From: Sphingomonas carotinifaciens
GTDB taxonomy: Bacteria > Pseudomonadota > Alphaproteobacteria > Sphingomonadales > Sphingomonadaceae
Direction: 5' to 3'
Length of the DNA stretch: 64,000 nucleotides
Assembly: GCF_009789535.1 (NCBI RefSeq)
Contig: NZ_WSUT01000007.1
Coordinates: 124,001-188,000 of the forward strand
The number at the start of each line of letters is the position of its first letter. Positions within the stretch are counted from its first letter, which is position 1. This document shows positions 54,920-64,000 of the stretch, in pieces. The translations under genes were made by a program, and so were the position numbers. Below the pieces are notes generated by a model. The model had not been told where the DNA came from, ran no database searches, and saw nothing but the letters and a program-made list of their open reading frames with translations.

Positions 54920-55213
54920 ATGAACGAAGTCGAGCTGACGGTTGAGGTCACCGCGCCCCGGGATGCCGGCGGGCGGGACCTCGTCACGGATCACCGAAGC
55001 CGCGTCTTCAAGGTGCCGCTCCACAAGTCGTGCATCGCCCAGGCGTGGGGAACGCAGCGGTTCAACGCGGCGATGGACGACGCCGGTGATGACGAGGTCG
55101 TTAAGGTCGAGATCACCGGGCGCAGCGAGGACGCTTCACACCACCTGGCGGCGGGCCGCATGCTAGGCTGGTCCGGCAAGGTGCAGGCACGCAATGGCGT
55201 CTTCGTGAGGTGA
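54920..55213 (+). CDS. Small hypothetical protein between signalling pair and restriction module
   Basis: A protein of 97 residues with one of the strongest ribosome sites of the region, AGGAGGGAAAAGT directly before the ATG. It is not recognised. The sequence is mixed and acidic in the middle (ELTVEVTAPRDAGG, RVFKVPLHKSCIAQAWG, EVVKVEITG) and looks like a small beta-rich fold, without signal or membrane helix. It is divergent from the dual-GHKL gene and 283 bases before the sspF-like gene. A regulator, immunity factor or accessory subunit are possible. Confidence 0.65.
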   Translation: MNEVELTVEVTAPRDAGGRDLVTDHRSRVFKVPLHKSCIAQAWGTQRFNAAMDDAGDDEVVKVEITGRSEDASHHLAAGRMLGWSGKVQARNGVFVR

Positions 55214-55496
55214 CATGGCCGGACCACATCAGCTTTAGCGGATGCGCACACGAGAATGATCTCAAGCGACCGCACCGGTGTCATCAACGACCGTCCCCAA
55301 CGAGACCCGCAGCGCGCGGAACCGCTTTAGCCGGAAGTAAGAACGGTCAACTCAGAAGTCGCATAGCTGCATTTCGCTCGTTAGCCGACTACACGGCTAG
55401 AGAATCGGAAAGGTCGTCGCGCGTGAATTGCGTGTAAACGCATATTGGCGAGTGACTTACCGGCGTGCGATGTGCTGAGATGGACGCGGGACGCAA

Positions 55497-57350
55497 ATGG
55501 GGGATGGCTTGTCGGGACTGGGCGAAAGGTGGGTGCGGTTCCTTCGCCAGTACGGGCCCATCTCGCAGAACGAGAACATGTACGACGAGCACATCCAGCG
55601 GGCCGCCCGCCGGCTCGGCGTAAGGCCCATCGACTTCCCGCATCCGGTCGAGACGGAGCTGCTCGGCCTGCTCAAACCTCACACCCCCGCCGCGACCAGC
55701 ATCGTCCTCACCGGGACCGCGGGTGATGGGAAGAGCCGGCTTTGCGGAAAGGCTTGGCTGGCGCTGAATGGAGACGAGGCGTCCTGGGCGTCGGACGAGA
55801 TCTACCACGAGGCCGCCGCTGAGATAGCGGGCCGATCGCGGACGGTGGGCGTCGTCCGTGACCTGACCGGCCTCCCGCCGGACGGACCGCACGGCCCGTA
55901 TCCGGACAAGAGGACGCTTCTCGCGGCGATCAGCCGCTCGTTTCTTGAGGAGGATCCGGACTGCATTTTCATTGTGGCGGCGAACGACGGGCAGCTCATG
56001 GAGGCCTGGAGGCGCCTGGAGGACGACGCGTCCGTGGCCGCGCAGCGCACCCTGGAGGCCCGCCTCGTCGGGGACGCCACGGAGCCGGGACGGGTGGCGT
56101 TCTTCCACCTCAGCTACGTTCCCTGCGCCGAACTGCTCGACCTCGCCCTGGACGCGATCCTCCTGCACGAAGGATGGGCCGCCGCATACGCGGAGGGAGA
56201 GGCGGACGGCTTCTTCGGTCCCGACTGCCCGATCCGCCAGAACTTCGAGCTGATATCCCACCCGTCGTTCCGGACACGGCTCAGGCAGCTGTTCGAGCTC
56301 CTCGATCTGAGCGAGCTGCATGTGCCGATCCGGCGCGTCCTGCTGCTACTCGCGAACGCGATCCTGGGGCATCCGCGGGCGAAGGAACGCCTGCTCTCGC
56401 CGGCCGACATTCGGCCGCGCCTCAAGCAGGGCGACGCCCACCTCGGCGACATCCACCAGAACCTCTTTGGAGCCAACCTGACGCAGCCTCGGCGCGAGAG
56501 CCTCGAGATCATGGAGTTCCTCAACCGCTTCGGCATCGGGGAGGAGACGACGAACCGCATCGACAACATCCTTCTCTTTGGCGCTGAGGACGACGCGCTT
56601 AAACCCTACTATGACGCGTTGCTGGTCGAGCGCATGCCGGCGTCCCGGCTCGAGCACCTTCGCGCCGTCCGGAACTCCTATCTCGAGCGGCCCGAGGTGG
56701 ACGCCGACGGCGAGCACCCCTTCCTCAACCTCATGGCGGGCCAGAGGCGCGCGATGTTCTTCGCCATACCTCCGGGGCAGGTCGAGGAGCTCAACCTGTG
56801 GAGCCTGACGGTGTTCAGCCATGCGGGTCAGTTCCTCGACCAGGTTGCCACGCCCCTCAGGCGGAGCGAGCGCGTTCCGCGCCACATTCTCGCGCGTCTC
56901 GTGAACGGCCTGAACCGTGTTTTCACTGGAATGTTGGTCTCCACCGACCGCGAACTGCTCCTCGCCACCAGCCTCTCGAACTCCGGCGCCGGCACCAGTC
57001 AGCTCCTCGAGGACCGCGTTTCCGTAGCGCCGCGTCGCGGCGAGCGCGTCGACATCCTGCCCGACGGCCGGCTCCCCACCCTCACCGTCCAACTCGACGC
57101 CGGCGTCGAGGTCCGCCTCTCGCTCAACCTAGTGCGGTTCGAGTTCCTCATGCGCGTCGCAGAGGGAGCGCTGCCGAGCAGTTTCTCCCGCGAGTGTCAC
57201 GAGGACATCCTGGCGTTCAAGAGCAAGATCCTGGCAGCACTAAACCAGCTGCGCGAACCAGCCCCCTCGGATGATCTGAGCTTTCGGCTGCTCACGCTCA
57301 ACGCGGCCGGCGAGCCGGCCGACGAGGTCATCGAGGTGGCCTATGCTTGA
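55497..57350 (+). CDS. sspF: DptF-like P-loop protein of restriction module (SspF-like)
   Basis: A protein of 617 residues with Walker A TGTAGDGKSRLCGKA (residues 72-86) preceded by an N-terminal helical segment. The GTAGDGKS motif, the following FIVAANDGQLMEAWRRL segment and the size resemble DptF, the ATPase-like member of the three-gene restriction module of phosphorothioate systems. LTGTAGDGKSR is atypical for ordinary AAA+ proteins. The gene overlaps the next by eight bases. By order it is the first of sspF-G-H, which in a described system damages DNA lacking the phosphorothioate mark. The start at 55497 is the first ATG but a good ribosome site is lacking. Confidence 0.68.
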   Translation: MGDGLSGLGERWVRFLRQYGPISQNENMYDEHIQRAARRLGVRPIDFPHPVETELLGLLKPHTPAATSIVLTGTAGDGKSRLCGKAWLALNGDEASWASDEIYHEAAAEIAGRSRTVGVVRDLTGLPPDGPHGPYPDKRTLLAAISRSFLEEDPDCIFIVAANDGQLMEAWRRLEDDASVAAQRTLEARLVGDATEPGRVAFFHLSYVPCAELLDLALDAILLHEGWAAAYAEGEADGFFGPDCPIRQNFELISHPSFRTRLRQLFELLDLSELHVPIRRVLLLLANAILGHPRAKERLLSPADIRPRLKQGDAHLGDIHQNLFGANLTQPRRESLEIMEFLNRFGIGEETTNRIDNILLFGAEDDALKPYYDALLVERMPASRLEHLRAVRNSYLERPEVDADGEHPFLNLMAGQRRAMFFAIPPGQVEELNLWSLTVFSHAGQFLDQVATPLRRSERVPRHILARLVNGLNRVFTGMLVSTDRELLLATSLSNSGAGTSQLLEDRVSVAPRRGERVDILPDGRLPTLTVQLDAGVEVRLSLNLVRFEFLMRVAEGALPSSFSRECHEDILAFKSKILAALNQLREPAPSDDLSFRLLTLNAAGEPADEVIEVAYA

Positions 57351-58869
57351 GACGCTGCCCCCACCGCCAGTCGGCCACCACCCCAACAACGCGATGTGGG
57401 TGGACGAGCAGATCTGGGGCCACCGCCTTTGGGACTCGACGACGCCCTGGCTCATCTTCCTCGAGTTCCTGGGCGTGGCCGAGGCGCGGGACCGCGAGGG
57501 CGACCTGTTCGGCCCAGGGGGCAGTCCCTACCCGCTGACGTTCAAGCCGGCCCAACGGATGTTCGCCCGCAACATCCTCTACAACAACGAGGCACTCGTC
57601 AGGATCGCGGCGGAGGGCCTGTCGGACGCGGCGGCCTGGGACAAGTGGCTGCCGCTCATGGCGCGGGCCGCCCAGGGCATAGCCAAGGGGGACTTCGACT
57701 ACCTCCGGAGCAGGTTCGCCTCCTTCCGAGACTTCGCGGCACTCATCGGGATGCTGCGCAGCTCGACGATCGAGAACGGTTCGAACAAGCGGTGGAGCTC
57801 CCGGTTCGTGTTTCCGTTCGGGCGGCACGCCCTCTACGAGGACCTGAATCCGAAGGGCTCGCGGGAATACATCAACTTCGGGCTTCCGGGCGAGCTGCTC
57901 TACCAGATGATCGCGCGCTCGAGTCTGGCGGACGCGCTACGTCCCCACTTAGTGGCCGCCTTCGACGGAGACCCCTGCGACAAGCTGATGGCCCTCCTGG
58001 AGCCGCCATACTCCGAGGACCGCCAGACCCGTGGCAACAGCTACCTTCCCTACGCCTCCCACCAGTCCTTCGACGACGTGGCCCGGGACTGGCTGTCGAT
58101 CTTCGCGCAGCGCCTGCCGCGCTTCGACGCCTATCCGCACCTCGCCCGCCTAAGCGCCCTGCACCTGATGAAGTACCAGCTCGACGTCGCGGCCGAGACC
58201 GCGGCAATGGCGAAGCCCACCTTCATATGCGAGGTCATCGCTTCCCGTCGGACACCGGTGCGCGAACTCTCCATCTCGAGCTTCCAGACCAACGACGCGC
58301 TGCCGCAGCGCGCCGTCGAGGCCTACGTCGCCGCCATCGGCTCAAGCGGCGCATGGACCGAGGCGCTCGAGGGCGACGCCCCCTTCCACGATTGCCGCTC
58401 GGTCATGGTCGAGAAGGTGCGCTGGCCCGACGGGGACGACTACAGCGGACCGCAGGAACCCGCCGAACTCCTCGCGTCGCTCCGGCGCGCCGCCGTCGCA
58501 CGACACCGGCAGCACGTCGCGAACGTGCACCGATCCTACGGCGCCGGCGCAGGCCTCGTCTCGCGGCGCGGGACCACGCAGCTCCGCTACGCACCAACCG
58601 ACGGGCTGCTGAAGACCCTCATCCTAGCGAACGTGCCCGTGCGCATGAACTTCGCGGAGTTCCTGGAGCTGCTCTTCGAGCGCTACGGGCTGGTTATCGG
58701 CGAACGGGAGGCCGCACGGGTGCTGGGGTCGGAGGACTTCGACAAGAAGTCCTTCCAGAGCAATTCGGCGCGCCTCCAGCGACGGCTGCGGACGCTCGGC
58801 ATGCTCCGAAGGCTCTCCGACGCCTGCGCCTACGTCGAGAACCCCCTCGCGCGCGGGACGGTCAGATGA
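57343..58869 (+). CDS. sspG: Second gene of restriction module (SspG-like)
   Basis: A protein of 508 residues, soluble and without recognised motifs. It starts MLETLPPPPVGHHPNNAMWVDE. Distinctive blocks are WLIFLEFLGVAEARDREGDLF, SSRFVFPFGRHALYEDLN and YINFGLPGELLYQMIARS. It overlaps both neighbours, by eight and four bases, so all three are made together. The place between a DptF-like ATPase and a very large FtsK-type protein is that of DptG/SspG. The identification rests on order and size rather than on a motif, so confidence in the name is moderate. Confidence 0.6.
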   Translation: MLETLPPPPVGHHPNNAMWVDEQIWGHRLWDSTTPWLIFLEFLGVAEARDREGDLFGPGGSPYPLTFKPAQRMFARNILYNNEALVRIAAEGLSDAAAWDKWLPLMARAAQGIAKGDFDYLRSRFASFRDFAALIGMLRSSTIENGSNKRWSSRFVFPFGRHALYEDLNPKGSREYINFGLPGELLYQMIARSSLADALRPHLVAAFDGDPCDKLMALLEPPYSEDRQTRGNSYLPYASHQSFDDVARDWLSIFAQRLPRFDAYPHLARLSALHLMKYQLDVAAETAAMAKPTFICEVIASRRTPVRELSISSFQTNDALPQRAVEAYVAAIGSSGAWTEALEGDAPFHDCRSVMVEKVRWPDGDDYSGPQEPAELLASLRRAAVARHRQHVANVHRSYGAGAGLVSRRGTTQLRYAPTDGLLKTLILANVPVRMNFAEFLELLFERYGLVIGEREAARVLGSEDFDKKSFQSNSARLQRRLRTLGMLRRLSDACAYVENPLARGTVR

Positions 58870-61800
58870 GCGAACCGGATCCCCGAGTGGACGGCAATCG
58901 CCTCCTTGGCAGCGTCGCCGCCGTATTCCTCCACGAGGTCCTTGCGGACGCCGAGGCGTCAGGCGGCACGGCGCGCATCCTGCTGGATGGGCTGAGCGTC
59001 CCTCAAACCGTGGCGATCACCCAGGCGGTGCTGGCGGATCCGCACCTCGCACAGCGCATCCACGTGCGCCTGCCCCAGGCGCTTTTCGCGGACACCGGCA
59101 TGCCCGCCGACGTGCTGACGTCCCGAAACGCCACCTATTACCGAAGTGCCCGCTGCGACCGAAGCGCATACCTCATCACCAACGCCACTCCGCCCGGCGA
59201 GGAGACGGAGGACATGTCGCTGCACGAGCTTACCCCGCTCGGCGTTGCGCAGCTCCTCGAGCGGATGCCGGTTTGGGTGCGGGAAGCCGGACGCGGCCTA
59301 GCCCTCACCGACGAGGCCGCGACATGGTGGGAACGGGCGCTGGTCGGGCTGGTGCAGCTTTCGATCACCTCGCTCGACAGGTTCACGGCATACGTTCTGG
59401 CGGTCCGGCAGGCCGTAGCGGTCGAGGGCAATCCGATCATCGACGCGCTCGGCTACGCACTGCCGCAGCTGCAGATGCCTCGCGACCGGACCGCTTTCCT
59501 CAACGTGAAGGAAAGGTCGCGCAACTTCCCGTCCATCTGGCGACGCGAGTACGCCTCGCTCCGGCGGCGGCGGCGGCCCTTCCTCCTGAAGGAGACCCAG
59601 AACCAGATCATGCTGAACGAGGACGACCTCGCGGCAGCGTTCGCGAAGGTGCGGGACGCGATCCCCGAGGTCATCCACGGCGCCATCACCCGCTTCATCG
59701 CGGCGCCGCCGGGATGGAACGCACGGGCCGAGGAGCTCGCGGAGTGCGAGTGGGACCACGTCCGCCCGCTTTTCGAAGGGCTTGCCCGCGAGAAGCTAAA
59801 CCTGGGCGGGGAGACGATCCGCTTCTACGAGGAGGGTGAGCCGGGCCGCCTGTCCGCCGAGGACGCGGAATACCTCAGGAGCTTGAAGGCGAGGATGCCG
59901 GTCGAGCCCCGCGAGCAGGACCTGGCCTTCCACGAGGACCACCGGGACGAGATGCGGGCCGACCGCAAGCTCAAGTCCGCCTGGGACAAGTTCATCTTCG
60001 GGCGACCGCGCGAGACCGACGACTTCCTCGCCGGCCTAGGGGCAACCATGGAGACGCTGCTCGTCAGGGCCTCGCTGGGATCGAGCCGGACATTGCGGGT
60101 GCGCTGCGACCAGGCGACCAAGCGTGACCTGAAGGGCATCAACACCGACGCGGGCCTCTACTTCGCGCTCCGATACGCCGGGCTGCCGGCGCTGTTCGGC
60201 CCGCGGGTGAAGTGGGAGCTGGGCTCCCTGCCGGACTTCGCCGGGGTCGTGGCCGAGTGGCGGCGGACGAAGGACAAGGCCGCGTCGAATCGCTCCGTCG
60301 CCAAGCCCGCCTTGCAGCTGAGGTTCCAAGTGGAGCTAGAGACGCTGAGCGCGACAGGGGACACGAGCGTCGTCTCCGCACAACTCATCTGGCGCTACCA
60401 GCCGGAGAACATCGCCTCGCAGCTCGTAGACGATTGGGAGCGACTGGAGGCCCACCCTCTGCTACTCGGCCGAGCGGCGCGCGAGGCGGCGTTCGCAGGG
60501 CGGCGCGCGGGCGCCATCGACCTCGACAACGTCCGGTCGCTCGTGCCGACATACGACCGCGACCGTGGCTCGCTGCTCCCGACATACCGGCGCGAGAGGG
60601 ACGTCGGGGTCGTCTGGCGTGCGAACCTGGCTGCGGCGCGGCGAGACGGGCTCATCGACGCGGCGTCCGTGGACGAGCTTTCGCACGCTTTCTCTAAGTT
60701 CCAGCAGGCCTACGGCCTCGCGATCGGCGGGTTCCGCGCCGGAGGTGCAGGAGCGCCCGCCGTGCGGGAGCAGGCGAAGGCATACGCCGATCTCCTCGAA
60801 AGGGTCGTCAGGCTCGCGACCGGGGACCGCAACCGCGAACTCCTGCTCCGGCCCATCCTGGAACTCGGACAGGCGACGGTGGACGATGGCTCGCCGGCGG
60901 CGATCATTGCGCCCTGGCACCCGCTCCGCCTCGCCGCGATGTGGCGCAAGGCCCACCTGGTGGCCGAGGTCGTCAGCATGGTCCTGGACGGCGCCGAGGG
61001 CCTCGCCGGGGACACGAAACTGTTCTTCAAGGATCTGGCCACCGACATCGACCATCCGTTCTACCCCGAGGTCACGCTCACCTGGAACTCCCGCAAACCC
61101 GAGCTCCTGTCGCTGGTCGCCCAGAGGGGGGACTACACGCTCCACGAGCGGCCCGTCCTTGCGCCGGACGGTCCCGCCGACGTCGGGGACGACGCCCAGT
61201 CAGGCGGGGATTGCCTGCTCGGCCTGGTTGAGCGCTACCTCGCTCTCAATCCGCACGAACGCTCCAACATGTCGGTGGTCCTGTACAACTGTGAATCGAC
61301 CCGGCTCCCGCAACAGGTGGTCGCGGGCCTCGGAAACATGCAGGACGAGACCGACGACCTGCGGTGCCAAGTGATGCTCCGCCACACCGACCCGAGCAGA
61401 CTACGCGACACCTACCGCGCGATCCTAGCAGCGGACGACGACGCACCCGACGCCTACTCATCGTCCGAGGCGACCCAGGACTTCATGGCCCGCCTGCGCA
61501 TCAGCGTCATCGCGGACCAGGCTTCCCCGCCAGACCCGCGCGACGGGCGGCCCTACGATATTGTGTTCAGCCAGGACGTCATCTCCCGGCACGCCTCGCT
61601 CGAATGGTATCAGGTGGACGGCACGCCGGCCGCCTTGGAGGCGCTCCTGCCGGCCCGATGGTCGAGGCGCCGGCCGGCCGCCGCCGACGACCTCAAGTCG
61701 ACGGCCTTCCTGTGCTGCCCGGTGCAGACGACGGAAGGGTGGGCGCACATCGGCGCGCTCTCCACCTTTGTCCGGCACGAGGTCCCAGGGCCGGGTGGGA

Positions 61801-64000
61801 ACCGCCCGCTGCCGGTGCGCCAGCTGGACTTCCGCGACGAGCGCACCGCGCGGATCTTCAACGAGACGCACGACCTGGGCGTCTGGGTGGTCAACCACGA
61901 CGAACTCCTGGACCGCCGCCAGCTCCAGAACCAGGCGGTGCGCGTCATCCGCTACAAGCAGGCTGCCGCGCAGGGTAGGAACACGATCATCTCGTCCCGG
62001 GCGCCGCTCAGCCTGCTCCGCTCGATGATCGTCCGCCGGCTCGAGCTGCTCCATCTCGATCTTGAGCGGTCCGCCCTCGAGCGGCTCGCCGACAAGCTGA
62101 TCGCGGACGCCAACGACGTGTCGGGGGACATCGTCCTGCGCGCCGCCAAGCGCGGCGAGTCGGCGAGCGAGTTGATCGGCGTCGTCCTGAGCCGATACCT
62201 CACCCACCACTGGCTCGGCCGGGACCAGCTGGTGGGCTGGTACTTCCTGGACGACTACGCGGCATGGCTGGGCGCGCGGGAGGAGACCCAAGCCGACATC
62301 GTCGCACTCGCGCCGTCGACCAACGCCTCCGGCAGGATGCGCCTCAGGATCGTGGTAACCGAGGCGAAATACGTCGACGCAGGCTCCCTCTCGACGAAGC
62401 GGCGGGAGTCCGAGAAGCAGCTGCGCGACACCGTGCACAGGATCAGGGACGCACTCGAGGGCGAGCATCGTCTCGACCGGGAGTCCTGGCTGTCCAGGCT
62501 TGGCGACCTCATGCTCGACGGAATCCAGGTGCCCGCAAGCAGCCACATCCCCTTAGCTGAGTGGCGCAGGGCAGTCCGCGAAGGCGATTGCGACATCGAG
62601 ATCGCGGGCTTCAGCCACGTGTTCGTGCCGACGCCCACCGAGACGAGCGTCACCGACAACGCGGACGTCCCGAACGCGACGGGCTGCACCCAGTACATCT
62701 TCGGCCGGCACGAGCTGCGCGACATCCTCCTAGCCTACCTCGACGGTGCGCGCCCGAACGTCGCAGCTCCCGACGCCGTCGCCCTGGACGGTGGAACCAC
62801 ACGGAAAAGCGATGGCGACGCCCGCGCGGGAACCACCGCCGGAACACGCACCGACGGGGAAGATTCGGTTGTCGGCGTGGAGACGGAGGCGGCGCCCGCC
62901 GGGCAGGCCGCCGACGGTGTCGCAGCAGATCCGCAGGCACATGGTAAGCCCGCTTCCAGCGAACCGGCCGCCGACGAGCCACCGCGAAGCGGCGTCGCCG
63001 GCATCATCGAGCGGCTGATCGCGGCCGCGCCCGCGAGCGAGGAGGAAGACGCCGCGTGGCTAGGCACCGTCGCGGTCGCCACGCGAAGCGCCCTCCAACA
63101 GCTCGGCCTGCAGGCTAAGCCCCTTGAACAGACGCTGACCCCCAACGCGGCGATCCTGCGCTTCGCCGGCAGCTCCAACCTGACGGTCGAGCAGGTCCTG
63201 AAGAAGCGCTCTGAGCTCCTCACCACGCACGGGCTGAGCATCATCTCGGTCCGTCCCGAGGCGGGCGCCGTGGCCATCTACGTCGCGAGACCCCGCCGCC
63301 GCGTCGTCTCGATCGAGTCCCTGTGGGACCGCTGGCGTCCATCCGCCTCCGACCACGGCAACCAGGACCTGGTCGTCGGGGTTCGAGAGGAGGACAACGA
63401 GCTGCTCGTCTTCTCCCCGGGCCGCCTCCATGCGCCGCACACCCTGGTCGCCGGCAGCACGGGATCGGGCAAATCGGTGCTCGTCCAGTCCATCATCCTG
63501 GGCCTGGCGGTCACCAACACCCCGGCCCAGGCGCGCATCGTGCTGATCGACCCGAAGCAGGGCGTCGACTACTTCGCCTTTGACAAGCTGCCGCATCTGG
63601 ACGGGGGCGTCATCGACGAGCAGTCCGCAGCGGTGGAGAAGCTCGAGGCGCTGGTCGAGGAAATGGACCGGCGCTACCGCCTCTTCAAAGCCGCCCGGGT
63701 CGCGAACCTCGCGGCCTACAACGCCAAGGCGGCCTTGCCCTCGGAGAAGCTCCCCTCATACTGGGTGATCCACGACGAGTTCGCCGAGTGGATGCTGACG
63801 GAGGAATACAAGGCGGCGGTAACCTCGACCGTCGGCCGGCTAGGCGTCAAGGCGCGTGCTGCCGGCATCTACCTCATCTTCGCAGCGCAGAGGCCGGACG
63901 CGAACGTCGTGCCGGTGCAGCTCCGCTCGCAGCTGGGGAACAGGCTGATCCTCCGCGTGGACTCCGAGGGCACGTCGGAGATCTCGCTGGGCGAGAGGGG
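58866..64000 (+). CDS. sspH: Giant FtsK/HerA-type ATPase of restriction module (SspH-like), cut by window end
   Basis: A frame of at least 1711 codons, open to the window edge. Its ATG overlaps the previous stop (ATGA). Residues about 1-1300 contain no common ATPase motif, but a possible PD-(D/E)XK core is present: Asp1144 in QADIVAL, then RIVVTEAKYVD with Glu1166 and Lys1168. A disordered Gly/Ala/Asp-rich linker spans about 1305-1372. The C-terminal part is an FtsK-type motor: Walker A GSTGSGKSVLVQS (Lys1536), LIDPKQGVDYF, Walker B VIHDEFAEW (Asp1637/Glu1638) and AAQRPDANVVPVQLRSQLGNRLILRV. A translocase with this layout matches DptH/SspH in size and position. Confidence 0.75.
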   Translation, partial: MSEPDPRVDGNRLLGSVAAVFLHEVLADAEASGGTARILLDGLSVPQTVAITQAVLADPHLAQRIHVRLPQALFADTGMPADVLTSRNATYYRSARCDRSAYLITNATPPGEETEDMSLHELTPLGVAQLLERMPVWVREAGRGLALTDEAATWWERALVGLVQLSITSLDRFTAYVLAVRQAVAVEGNPIIDALGYALPQLQMPRDRTAFLNVKERSRNFPSIWRREYASLRRRRRPFLLKETQNQIMLNEDDLAAAFAKVRDAIPEVIHGAITRFIAAPPGWNARAEELAECEWDHVRPLFEGLAREKLNLGGETIRFYEEGEPGRLSAEDAEYLRSLKARMPVEPREQDLAFHEDHRDEMRADRKLKSAWDKFIFGRPRETDDFLAGLGATMETLLVRASLGSSRTLRVRCDQATKRDLKGINTDAGLYFALRYAGLPALFGPRVKWELGSLPDFAGVVAEWRRTKDKAASNRSVAKPALQLRFQVELETLSATGDTSVVSAQLIWRYQPENIASQLVDDWERLEAHPLLLGRAAREAAFAGRRAGAIDLDNVRSLVPTYDRDRGSLLPTYRRERDVGVVWRANLAAARRDGLIDAASVDELSHAFSKFQQAYGLAIGGFRAGGAGAPAVREQAKAYADLLERVVRLATGDRNRELLLRPILELGQATVDDGSPAAIIAPWHPLRLAAMWRKAHLVAEVVSMVLDGAEGLAGDTKLFFKDLATDIDHPFYPEVTLTWNSRKPELLSLVAQRGDYTLHERPVLAPDGPADVGDDAQSGGDCLLGLVERYLALNPHERSNMSVVLYNCESTRLPQQVVAGLGNMQDETDDLRCQVMLRHTDPSRLRDTYRAILAADDDAPDAYSSSEATQDFMARLRISVIADQASPPDPRDGRPYDIVFSQDVISRHASLEWYQVDGTPAALEALLPARWSRRRPAAADDLKSTAFLCCPVQTTEGWAHIGALSTFVRHEVPGPGGNRPLPVRQLDFRDERTARIFNETHDLGVWVVNHDELLDRRQLQNQAVRVIRYKQAAAQGRNTIISSRAPLSLLRSMIVRRLELLHLDLERSALERLADKLIADANDVSGDIVLRAAKRGESASELIGVVLSRYLTHHWLGRDQLVGWYFLDDYAAWLGAREETQADIVALAPSTNASGRMRLRIVVTEAKYVDAGSLSTKRRESEKQLRDTVHRIRDALEGEHRLDRESWLSRLGDLMLDGIQVPASSHIPLAEWRRAVREGDCDIEIAGFSHVFVPTPTETSVTDNADVPNATGCTQYIFGRHELRDILLAYLDGARPNVAAPDAVALDGGTTRKSDGDARAGTTAGTRTDGEDSVVGVETEAAPAGQAADGVAADPQAHGKPASSEPAADEPPRSGVAGIIERLIAAAPASEEEDAAWLGTVAVATRSALQQLGLQAKPLEQTLTPNAAILRFAGSSNLTVEQVLKKRSELLTTHGLSIISVRPEAGAVAIYVARPRRRVVSIESLWDRWRPSASDHGNQDLVVGVREEDNELLVFSPGRLHAPHTLVAGSTGSGKSVLVQSIILGLAVTNTPAQARIVLIDPKQGVDYFAFDKLPHLDGGVIDEQSAAVEKLEALVEEMDRRYRLFKAARVANLAAYNAKAALPSEKLPSYWVIHDEFAEWMLTEEYKAAVTSTVGRLGVKARAAGIYLIFAAQRPDANVVPVQLRSQLGNRLILRVDSEGTSEISLGER

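Overview
The window is high-GC DNA from an alphaproteobacterium, most likely a sphingomonad. The reasons are the HutF/HutG-type histidine route, tandem secreted S10 peptidases, a TonB-receptor/peptidase operon and a P-type (VirB) transfer locus of the kind common in that family. No rRNA, tRNA, CRISPR array or insertion sequence was recognised. Product names rest on motifs and neighbourhood read directly from the sequence; no database search was run.

1-7.4 kb: a complete histidine utilisation locus. hutI-hutH-hutG-hutU run leftward and hutF-hutC rightward from a 77-base divergent promoter holding a HutC-type palindrome. Together they take histidine to glutamate by the deiminase/amidohydrolase branch. 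7.6-10.7 kb: two translationally coupled secreted serine carboxypeptidases.

11.0-26.9 kb: a conjugation-type type IV secretion locus. It has two small XRE regulators, a resolvase-fold protein without a visible catalytic serine, an M15-like peptidase, a TrbM-like protein, a VirB1 transglycosylase, an LPD7-like protein and then VirB2-VirB11 and VirD4 in one rightward run. No relaxase lies in the window.

27.0-40.1 kb: ordinary chromosomal genes. These are ilvE-araC divergent from an Lrp regulator; a TonB receptor/S9 peptidase/MFS/YitT operon divergent from a TetR regulator; a YghU-like GST; a deacetylase-family hydrolase; and a hypothetical gene. Two gene remnants not visible as intact ORFs lie here: a penicillin-acylase C-terminus with a 9-bp tandem repeat (about 36.95-37.16 kb) and a 3-hydroxyisobutyrate-dehydrogenase-family C-terminus with an in-frame stop (about 40.2-40.44 kb). 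The second lies at the edge of the next block.

40.9-64.0 kb: a defence island. A PD-(D/E)XK nuclease pair and a HEPN-like protein precede a phosphorothioate DNA-modification cassette: cysteine desulfurase, DUF4007 protein, large ATPase and PAPS-reductase-like ATP pyrophosphatase, matching the order sspA-B-C-D. A restriction-type module follows: DptF-like ATPase, companion protein and an FtsK/HerA-type translocase cut by the window end, matching sspF-G-H. Between them, on the opposite strand, is an unusual two-gene module: a protein with two GHKL ATPase domains (Hsp90/MORC-like N-terminus, histidine-kinase-like C-terminus) and a 648-residue protein with an expanded receiver domain retaining all canonical catalytic residues. 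A strongly ribosome-bound 97-residue gene of unknown function sits divergent to it. This embedded signalling pair, inside a modification/restriction system, is the best candidate here for undescribed biology.
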